A stretch of DNA of 12,124 bases, taken from DAOUAJ01 sp034433615 (GTDB lineage Bacteria > Chloroflexota > Anaerolineae > DUEN01). How positions within the stretch are numbered: the stretch's first letter is position 1; every line of letters starts with the position of its first letter. Positions 6,258 to 12,124 of this stretch are shown piece by piece. The translations under genes were made by a program, and so were the position numbers. The notes under the pieces are model-generated. The model did not search any database, was not told the DNA's origin, and was given only the letters and a program-made list of their open reading frames with translations. The stretch spans positions 1 to 12,124 of the forward strand of contig DAOUAJ010000347.1 of assembly GCA_034433615.1 (NCBI GenBank), read 5' to 3'.

Positions 6258-9113
6258 TTGTTCATGAGGAGAAGATCAGCAGCCGATGTTCACACAATCC
6301 CCTGGGCACTGCCGCTGGTGGCATTGATCTTGATCGTGGCAGCCTGGGGTTACACCCGCAACATCGTCCTCTTTCGTGTCCCCGAGGACGAAGGCCAGTA
6401 CTTGTACGACGCCTGGCGCATCAGCCAAGGCGAGGACCCCTACCGTGATTTCGTCACCGCCCAGATGCCGGCCTTCGTCTACCTGGGCGGGTTAGAGCAG
6501 CGTCTGTTCGGACCTACCTGGGTGCCGCTGCGTCTGACCAGTATCGCCGCCACACTGATGGCCGGTATGCTCGTCTTTGCCCTGGGATGGCGCCTTCATA
6601 GCGCGCCAACCGGGCTGCTGGCTATGATGACTTTTCTCGTCAGCGATCAGGTCTACGCGGTAGGGCGAATCTGGCGATCCGATCCATACATGCTCCTGGG
6701 CGTGACAGCCGGCCTGTTCTGGTTCACCTGGGCGGTCACCCAGCAACCTCCACACCGACGCGCGGGCGGATTGGTCACCGCTGGCCTCTCCTATGCCGTA
6801 GCTGTCCTGTTCAAGTTGTTTGGCCTGCTGCCTGTCGCCGGCTGTATCGTTTACTTGCTGGCAGAGGCATGGGGGCGGGCACAGAGGCACCGCCCCTACG
6901 GGCGGGCGTTGTTGCGTGATCTGATCGCCTTTCTGGCCCCCCTTGCCTTGATTTTGCTGCTGACAGCAGGGCTTTTCACCGCCGTCCAACCCGATTTTCT
7001 CGCTCAGATCGTGGGCCACCATCTGCGCCAGGGTAGCGATACGGGGCTGGGCAGCACTTTCGTCAAAGGCGTGCGCCTGCTGATGGCGTTCGCTAGCTAC
7101 CAATGGCCCTTCCTGGCCCTGGCAGGCGCGGGAGCTGTCCTCTTGACTCGACGCCATCGTCCGGCCGCATCGGTGTTGCTGGCCCAGCTCCCCCCCGCCG
7201 TAGCCTTCCTGCTCATCAAGCGCGATGTGGCAACCCGCTACCTGATCTACCTGGTGCCCGTGCTCAGCATCTACTGGGCTGTCGCCTTGATCGAGGTAGC
7301 CCAATGGGCATCTGGCCGTGGGCGGATCGCACTGATGGCGGGCGCGCTGCTGGCCATCACGCTGGGGGGATGGTCACTGTGGCCCTACCTGGAGCGAGAT
7401 GCGCGCACCGTCCACAGGCACACGCAACTGCAGCCGCCGGTGGTTGCCTTCCTGCGGGAACACACTGCCCCCGGTGACGTCGTGGTATCCGATCAGCAGT
7501 GGCTCAACTTCCTGGCCCAGCGCCGCAGCACCCGCACGGCCGCCGCTATCTCAGAAGGCGCGGCGAGCAGCGGGCAGATCACGGGCGCGATACTGCGGCA
7601 GGAGATCGAGGCCACGTCAGCGCGGGCCGTCGTGCTCGACTTCGGAGCCAGCGGGCAGCAACTGCGCGCCATGTCCGACTTCGACGCGTTCTACCGGTTC
7701 GTGCAAACGTCTTTTGCGCTGGTACACACTTTTACCGATGACGAGCAAGTGCTGGAAGTCTACCTGCGCGATGATCTGCTGCCGGTACGACCGGACATAC
7801 AGTTCGGAACGACGTTGGCCTTGACCGGGCTCGATCTGGGAGAAACCCCGTTTGCAGCCGGTGAAGCGCGGCGCGTCACCTTGCGATGGCAGGCTTTTAC
7901 CCTGACGGGTACAGGCACCCCAACGGGTACAGGGACTTCGCCGAAGGCCGATCTCAGCTACTCGCTGCGATTGCGGGACGGTAACGGCCTGCTCTGGGCA
8001 CAGGTGGACGGACCGATTCAGGCGCTCCGCTTCCGCGAGGGGGCCGGCGGCGCACCGTTCGACGTCTCCGAATCCACCTCAGCCTGGGCCTCCGGCCAAG
8101 TGGCGCTGACGGCAGCAGAGTTGCCACTCCCGGCCGACATGCCGCCGGGCCAATTCTACCTTTGGCTGCGGGTGTACGATGCTGCCACTCAACTGTCGCT
8201 GGAGGGGCAGACACCTGCTGGAGAGAGGAGGCCGGAGGTACGCCTGGCAACCGTAGCGGTTATGGCGAGCCAAGACATGGTGGACCCGGCCCGGTTCGGG
8301 ATGACGGAAACGTTGAACCAACGCTTCGATGAGGTGACGCTGGTGGGGCGCAGCACCCTCCCCGAACAGGTGCGCCCCGGCGACCGCTTCGCGGTGGCAT
8401 TGTGGTGGCGTGCGGAGGCAAAGGTGGATGCATCATTTGCCGTACGTCTCCGCTTAAGTGATGGCTCACACGGGGTCCTGGACACCAGAGAAGCCGAGAT
8501 GCAGTCCCCCCGAGGCCCCTTGCGCGTCGGACAAATCGTGCGCGGCCAGTACCCGATGCTGGTAGCGCCGGAAGCGCGCAGCGGGGACTACGCTCTGATG
8601 CTCCAGGTTGCCACCGGGCAAGACTACAGCGCCTCCTACCGATTGGGCACGATCAGGGTCGTCGCACGTCCACATGCGTTCGAACTCCCCTCGATACCGT
8701 TAACGCTATCGCAGGAGACGATGGGTGACGTAGCCAAGCTGGTCGGTTACAACGTGGATAGGCGAGGCTGGAGAGATGGCCGCCTGGCCGTCACCCTGGT
8801 GTGGCAAAAGTTAACTGACCTGTCCTTATCCGAGCGCTACAAAGTCTTCGTCCAGGTACTAAACCGGGCTGGCCAGCTCGTGGCCCAGAGCGATGCCGAG
8901 CCGGCCCAGGGCCAGGTGCCGACCACCAGTTGGCTGCACGGCGAGTTCATCACTGATACCCACGTGTTACAACTGGCCGCCCCGGCGTCGGGGCCGTTGC
9001 AACTGATCGCGGGGATGTACGACCCTGACACCGGCCAGCGGCTGCCCGTGTACGACAAGGACGGCCAGATCGTAGGGGATCATGTGGTCCTGGACCTGGA
9101 AATTGGACACTGA
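6258..9113 (+). CDS. GT-C (ArnT/PMT, family 39-like) membrane glycosyltransferase with three-module C-terminal tail
   Basis: A 951-residue protein (949 if started at the ATG at 6264). After a first span (about 16-33) comes VPEDEGQYLYDAW (41-53), with the acidic D44-E45 pair in the first outer loop that marks GT-C enzymes, then PYRDF (61-65). About ten more hydrophobic segments run to about residue 377, ending in LAITLGGWSLWPYL. GT-C enzymes of this type use polyprenyl-phosphate sugars and glycosylate lipids, glycans or proteins outside the membrane. A soluble part follows (around PGDVVVSDQQWLNFLAQ). Three beta-type modules then start near 516 (FGTTLALTGLDL), 686 (FDEVTLVGRSTL) and 822 (MGDVAKLVGYNV); each reaches a conserved L-x-W about 25-30 residues later. 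The last also has SDAEPAQGQVPTTSW and MYDPDTGQRLPV. The core alone would be about 400-550 residues, so nearly half the protein is extension. It probably belongs to the same operon. The acceptor is unknown. Confidence 0.88.
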   Translation: MFMRRRSAADVHTIPWALPLVALILIVAAWGYTRNIVLFRVPEDEGQYLYDAWRISQGEDPYRDFVTAQMPAFVYLGGLEQRLFGPTWVPLRLTSIAATLMAGMLVFALGWRLHSAPTGLLAMMTFLVSDQVYAVGRIWRSDPYMLLGVTAGLFWFTWAVTQQPPHRRAGGLVTAGLSYAVAVLFKLFGLLPVAGCIVYLLAEAWGRAQRHRPYGRALLRDLIAFLAPLALILLLTAGLFTAVQPDFLAQIVGHHLRQGSDTGLGSTFVKGVRLLMAFASYQWPFLALAGAGAVLLTRRHRPAASVLLAQLPPAVAFLLIKRDVATRYLIYLVPVLSIYWAVALIEVAQWASGRGRIALMAGALLAITLGGWSLWPYLERDARTVHRHTQLQPPVVAFLREHTAPGDVVVSDQQWLNFLAQRRSTRTAAAISEGAASSGQITGAILRQEIEATSARAVVLDFGASGQQLRAMSDFDAFYRFVQTSFALVHTFTDDEQVLEVYLRDDLLPVRPDIQFGTTLALTGLDLGETPFAAGEARRVTLRWQAFTLTGTGTPTGTGTSPKADLSYSLRLRDGNGLLWAQVDGPIQALRFREGAGGAPFDVSESTSAWASGQVALTAAELPLPADMPPGQFYLWLRVYDAATQLSLEGQTPAGERRPEVRLATVAVMASQDMVDPARFGMTETLNQRFDEVTLVGRSTLPEQVRPGDRFAVALWWRAEAKVDASFAVRLRLSDGSHGVLDTREAEMQSPRGPLRVGQIVRGQYPMLVAPEARSGDYALMLQVATGQDYSASYRLGTIRVVARPHAFELPSIPLTLSQETMGDVAKLVGYNVDRRGWRDGRLAVTLVWQKLTDLSLSERYKVFVQVLNRAGQLVAQSDAEPAQGQVPTTSWLHGEFITDTHVLQLAAPASGPLQLIAGMYDPDTGQRLPVYDKDGQIVGDHVVLDLEIGH
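7905..7940 (+). repeat. Two-copy 18-bp tandem duplication in the coding sequence
   Basis: ACGGGTACAGG occurs at 7905-7915 and again at 7923-7933, a period of 18 bases (six codons). It encodes TGTGTPTGTGTS in the first tail module of the GT-C protein, just after the conserved LRWQA strand. It looks like a recent in-frame duplication in a surface loop. Confidence 0.8.
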
Positions 9114-9121
9114 AAGGTGGA

Positions 9122-9156
9122 TCGTGTATCCTGCATCTTGAATTTTGCATCATGGG
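9122..9156. repeat. Heptamer-periodic repeat at the junction of the two GT-C genes
   Basis: The bases divide into five 7-mers of the pattern TCNTGNA: TCGTGTA, TCCTGCA, TCTTGAA, TTTTGCA, TCATGGG. They fill most of the 51-base gap between the stop at 9113 and the GTG at 9165. If the last gene instead starts at the GTG at 9117, the array is translated as its N-terminus (SCILNFASW). The degenerate 7-base period matches short tandem repeats of the cyanobacterial/Chloroflexota kind. Confidence 0.65.
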
Positions 9157-9164
9157 CTCCAAAA

Positions 9165-12124
9165 GTGAAACGCAATCCGGCACGAGAACGTGCCTTGCTG
9201 ATTGGCATCTTTCTGCTCTCACTGGCACTGCGCGTCCTGGCGATAGACGTGCCCATCAACGTGGATGAAGGGCTGTGGATGCGCCGAGGCCCCGCTTTTC
9301 TGGCGGCGTTGCTCAGCGGCAACCTGGCGGAAACCTACCTACGCCATCACCCCGGCGTGCCCAACATGTGGCTGATCGGCACTGGCATGGCGCTGCGCTG
9401 CCTGGTACGCGATCGGTTCCCCAGTACGCTGGAGCTGGATCAGGCGCCGTCGCTGCTGGCCTGTAGCCAGATTCTGGCCGATCAGTCCATCTTCCCCATC
9501 AGCTTTTATGTGGTCGCGCGGTTAATGCAAGCAATGATCACATCGGCCTGCATGGCGGGATTTTACGCGCTCGCCCGCCAGTTGCTGGGCCGTCCCCTGG
9601 CGCTGAGAGCCATCGCCCTGCTCACGTTTGAGCCCTTCTTTCTCGCCTACCAGCGCTCCCTCACCACGGATGCTCTGCAAACCGACTTCGGCACCCTGGC
9701 GCTTCTTCTTCTGCTGCTCTACTTGCGCGGCGATGGCAGCCGCCGCCCGCTCATCACCTCCGGTGTGTTGATGGGGCTGGCCGTGGCGACTAAGGTTCTC
9801 GTCCTCTTCGCCTTGCCCGCCGTCGCTCTCTGGATCGCCTTGATGGAGCTGGGAGCCTGGCGGCCCGACTTTCCCCGCCGCGGCCGGGCGCGACAGATCA
9901 GGGACATGGCCTTGTGGGGCATGATCACCCTGGCCGTAATCTTCCTCATCTGGCCAGCACTCTGGGTCGCTCCCGTGCAGACGGTGCAGCGCTTCTACGC
10001 CGATCTGCTGGAAGAATCGGGCGGGCACAACCAGTTCTTCCTGGGGCAGTTCACCCGCTCACCCGGGCCGCTCTTCTACCCGCTGGTGCTGGCCTACCGG
10101 CTTTCGCCCGTGCTCCAGGTTGGGCTGCTGGCCGGGCTGGCCGCGCTGCTGGTGCCCCGCCTGCGTCAGCGCGTGACCCACATGCCCGAATTGGTCGCCA
10201 TCACCCTGATCCCGCTCTTCGTGCTGGGCATCCTCTCGACCAACGCCACCAAGATTGACCGCTACATCGTCCCTATCGTGCCACCGCTGGCCCTGATCGC
10301 CGCGGTCGGCTGGCAGGAGGTCGCCGCCTGGGTCAGGGCGCTGGCAAGCCAGGCTCTCACATCTCCCCCTGGCTCCTTACTCACAAGGGTGGGTTTTCTG
10401 TGCCAGCATGCTCAGGCCCCGTTGGGAGACGCCAGGGGGAGGCTTGTGAGGGGTTCCCCCCTCCAAAGATCTCCTTCTTCAGCCTTTTACCTGCTCTTGC
10501 TTCGCTTGGGGATACTACCAAGGGCAGAGAAAGGGCAGGTAGAAAGCGAAAAGGAGAGGTTCCGTGGAGGGGGAGCTCTCCACACCTCCCCGGTTGCTCC
10601 CTTCAGGACAAAAAACCTGCTCCAGAAAGGTGAAAAGGAAGGCAGGGGAACAGCGAGGCTGGGCCTCTGCTGGTTCGCCCGCCCCGGCATGGCAGCGGCG
10701 GCCGTGCTGGCCCTGGCCCAACTGATCTTCCTGGTTCCTCACTACCCATACTACCTGACCTACTACAACCCGCTACTGGGTGGAACACGGGCCGCGCAAC
10801 GACTGCTCATGATCGGTAACGGCGAAGGGCTGGATCAGGCCGCTCGCTGGCTGAACCAGGAACCCAACGCCCAGATGACCATAACCGCCAGTTGGTACTC
10901 GGAATCGTTCGGCCCTTACTACCAGGGGCAGACCGTTGACATTTCGGCTTTCAACACCTGGCCCTGGCGGACAGCCAACCGGGTGGTACTCTACATCAAT
11001 CAATTCCAGCGTCAGGCGCCAGAAGCAAAGACCGTCGCCTACTTTGAGGCACAGCGATCGCTATACATAGTAAATCTACACGGCGTGGACTACGTGCGCG
11101 TTTACCCTGGCCCTGTGCCCTTGCCTGAAGACCTGGAACGTATCCAGGTGCCACTGACTCTGACTTTCGATGATCAGGTGCGTTTACTCGGCTACGATCT
11201 GGCTGCTCCCCAGGTGGCCTCCGGCGAGGACTTGACCATCACCTTCTACTGGGAGTTTCTGGCGACACCCCCAGAGGACGCTACCGTCTACATGGGCCTT
11301 CGCGACCCCCAGGGCAGCCGTTGGGGCCACTCGGACACGGCGCCGGTGGAAGGCTACCTGCCCCCCGGCTATCTAACCGCAGGCAGAGTTCTGCGCGATG
11401 CCCACCGGCTCACTGTGTTGCCGGGCACGCCGCCTGGCCGGTATCAGATCGAGATCGGCTGGTTCTCCCGCGCCCAGGGGCGAGCGATGGAAGCACACGA
11501 TGCAGCAGGAAACCCTCGAGGCACTCACGCGGTGATCGGGGAGGTAGAGGTGATACGCCCCGCGAGGCCTCCTGCCCCAGGGAGATTAGAGATTAGAAAA
11601 GAATGGAAGAACGTGGACGTGGGGCCGCTACGCCTGCTGGGATACGATCGGCCTACCGGGCCGTTCCGGGCAGGCGAGGCGATTCCCCTCACTCTGTTCT
11701 GGCAGCGCCGCCAGCCGGGTGACGCACCCTTCCTCCTCTCGCTGCGTCTGCGCCAGGGCGACCAGGTCTGGCAGCGCCAGCAGCCTCACCCTATCAGCGA
11801 GGCATACCCGCCCGCCCTGTGGCAGGTGGGAGAGATCGTGCGCGAGCAGTGGCAGGCGTTGCTTCCCGCCCAGGTCACCGGCGGGCGATATGATCTCTCC
11901 CTTCTGGTGGCCGGCTCCGATGGCGGGCCGGTGGCAGAAGTGCCATTGGATCCGATAGACATCGTCGCCCGCACCCACGACTTCCAATCTCCAACCATCC
12001 AATCTCCACTCCAGGTCACCTTCGGTGACAGCGCCCGCCTGCTGAGATATGACCTCTTGCCGCAGCAGATCACCCCTGGCAACACCTTGACCCTGATCTT
12101 ATACTGGCGAGCCCTGGCCGAGAT
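9165..12124 (+). CDS. Second GT-C (family 39-like) membrane glycosyltransferase with modular C-terminal tail (3' partial)
   Basis: The frame starting at the GTG at 9165 stays open for 986 codons and runs off the window end. Seen: a basic start (KRNPARER), a first span (about 10-27), then INVDEGLW (31-38) with the D34-E35 acidic pair of GT-C enzymes and RHHPGVPNMW soon after. SLTTDALQTDFGTLALLLLL and repeated hydrophobic segments follow to about residue 390, with a further span after about 505 and then HYPYYLTYYNPLLGG. A soluble part around 560-640 precedes three beta-type modules starting near 668 (FDDQVRLLGYDL), 819 (VGPLRLLGYDRP) and 953 (FGDSARLLRYDL); the last is cut by the window. The protein is a paralogue in architecture of the gene before it. 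Residues about 400-497 are translated from a palindromic DNA element and look foreign to the family. GTG at 9117 and TTG at 9138 are alternative in-frame starts; no strong ribosome binding site decides. Donor and acceptor are unknown. Confidence 0.86.
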   Translation, partial: MKRNPARERALLIGIFLLSLALRVLAIDVPINVDEGLWMRRGPAFLAALLSGNLAETYLRHHPGVPNMWLIGTGMALRCLVRDRFPSTLELDQAPSLLACSQILADQSIFPISFYVVARLMQAMITSACMAGFYALARQLLGRPLALRAIALLTFEPFFLAYQRSLTTDALQTDFGTLALLLLLLYLRGDGSRRPLITSGVLMGLAVATKVLVLFALPAVALWIALMELGAWRPDFPRRGRARQIRDMALWGMITLAVIFLIWPALWVAPVQTVQRFYADLLEESGGHNQFFLGQFTRSPGPLFYPLVLAYRLSPVLQVGLLAGLAALLVPRLRQRVTHMPELVAITLIPLFVLGILSTNATKIDRYIVPIVPPLALIAAVGWQEVAAWVRALASQALTSPPGSLLTRVGFLCQHAQAPLGDARGRLVRGSPLQRSPSSAFYLLLLRLGILPRAEKGQVESEKERFRGGGALHTSPVAPFRTKNLLQKGEKEGRGTARLGLCWFARPGMAAAAVLALAQLIFLVPHYPYYLTYYNPLLGGTRAAQRLLMIGNGEGLDQAARWLNQEPNAQMTITASWYSESFGPYYQGQTVDISAFNTWPWRTANRVVLYINQFQRQAPEAKTVAYFEAQRSLYIVNLHGVDYVRVYPGPVPLPEDLERIQVPLTLTFDDQVRLLGYDLAAPQVASGEDLTITFYWEFLATPPEDATVYMGLRDPQGSRWGHSDTAPVEGYLPPGYLTAGRVLRDAHRLTVLPGTPPGRYQIEIGWFSRAQGRAMEAHDAAGNPRGTHAVIGEVEVIRPARPPAPGRLEIRKEWKNVDVGPLRLLGYDRPTGPFRAGEAIPLTLFWQRRQPGDAPFLLSLRLRQGDQVWQRQQPHPISEAYPPALWQVGEIVREQWQALLPAQVTGGRYDLSLLVAGSDGGPVAEVPLDPIDIVARTHDFQSPTIQSPLQVTFGDSARLLRYDLLPQQITPGNTLTLILYWRALAE
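10360..10655. mobile_element. MITE-like imperfect palindrome of about 300 bp inserted in frame (putative)
   Basis: The left half reads as the approximate reverse complement of the right half about a centre near 10513. Matching pairs noted by hand: CTTGG 10505-10509 with CCAAG 10518-10522; ACCTG from 10489 with CAGGT 10536-10540; CTCCA 10461-10465 with TGGAG 10565-10569; GGTTTTCTGT 10392-10401 with ACAAAAAACC 10608-10617; TCCCCCTGGC 10364-10373 with GGCAGGGGAA 10641-10650. The outer pairs are offset by about 15-20 bases, implying small indels. The left arm also has its own inverted repeat (CTCCCCCTGGC near 10363, GCCAGGGGGAGG from 10431). It encodes about 98 residues rich in R, S, G and L, between two membrane spans of the GT-C protein. 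No transposase, and no target duplication that I could define. It could be a MITE or another non-autonomous palindromic repeat; the borders are approximate. Confidence 0.65.
11583..11596. repeat. Tandem heptamer AGATTAG x2 in a module linker
   Basis: AGATTAG occurs twice in direct succession, inside the last gene. It lies just before the second tail module and is translated as part of PGRLEIRKEW. It looks like a reduced copy of the GGAGATTRGAGATT-type repeats. Confidence 0.6.
11984..12008. repeat. Direct repeat CCAATCTCCA x2 in a module linker
   Basis: CCAATCTCCA occurs at 11984-11993 and 11999-12008, a period of 15 bases. It lies in the linker just before the third tail module of the last gene and encodes FQSPTIQSPLQ. 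Its reverse complement (TGGAGATTGG) resembles the AGATTAG repeat about 400 bases upstream, so the two may be one repeat family in opposite orientations. Confidence 0.65.

Noticed and set aside
6492..7304. 270-codon open frame on the - strand
   Set aside because: It lies entirely antisense to the membrane domain of a well-supported GT-C gene. Its product is Q/G/S-rich with no recognisable motif, and no start signal was seen.
9154..9262. ATG at 9152-9154 as the start of a gene
   Set aside because: That frame closes after about 37 codons and shows no hydrophobic or family pattern. The GTG frame beside it carries the membrane span and the DEG motif.
10400..10690. Small open frames on both strands over the palindrome (10400-10633 +, 10487-10690 -)
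   Set aside because: They arise from the palindromic element. The frame of the host gene runs unbroken through it, and neither small product shows a domain or a ribosome binding site.

Overview
The window reads as one strand of a cell-surface or exopolysaccharide biosynthesis locus. Six large genes lie end to end on the + strand with almost no intergenic DNA, and the first and last are cut by the window edges. I saw no tRNA, rRNA, CRISPR array, transposase or convincing terminator. The DNA is moderately GC-rich. Three things suggest a bacterium of the Chloroflexota (Anaerolineae-like) type: an O-antigen-ligase/TPR fusion, family-39-type membrane glycosyltransferases with long beta-rich tails, and short periodic repeats embedded in genes. 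That assignment is an inference from family resemblance and was not tested.

Layout. 1-790: C-terminal part of a GT2 glycosyltransferase. 787-1917 and 1914-3095: two GT4 glycosyltransferases. 3092-6235: a large multi-membrane-span O-antigen ligase/polymerase-like protein with C-terminal TPR repeats. These four genes are joined by three successive ATGA overlaps, so they form a tight, probably translationally coupled operon. After a 22-base gap comes a GT-C (ArnT/PMT, family 39-like) membrane glycosyltransferase with a C-terminal tail of three beta-type modules (6258-9113). A second protein of the same architecture begins at about 9165 and is still open at the window end; it is easily missed because it has no stop codon in the window.

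How the genes could work together (inference): the cytoplasmic GT2 and GT4 enzymes build a lipid-linked oligosaccharide from nucleotide sugars. The ligase/polymerase-like protein joins or transfers it on the outer side of the membrane. The two GT-C enzymes add sugars from polyprenyl-phosphate donors, with their module tails projecting outward.

The most unusual content is repetitive DNA inside the reading frames. It includes an 80-bp array of ten octamers that folds as one long hairpin within the ligase gene (5052-5131), and an imperfect palindrome of about 300 bp carried in frame inside the last gene (about 10360-10655). Small heptamer-type repeats sit at the gene 5/gene 6 junction and in the linkers between tail modules of the last gene. 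All of them keep the frame open and fall in loops, linkers or gene boundaries.
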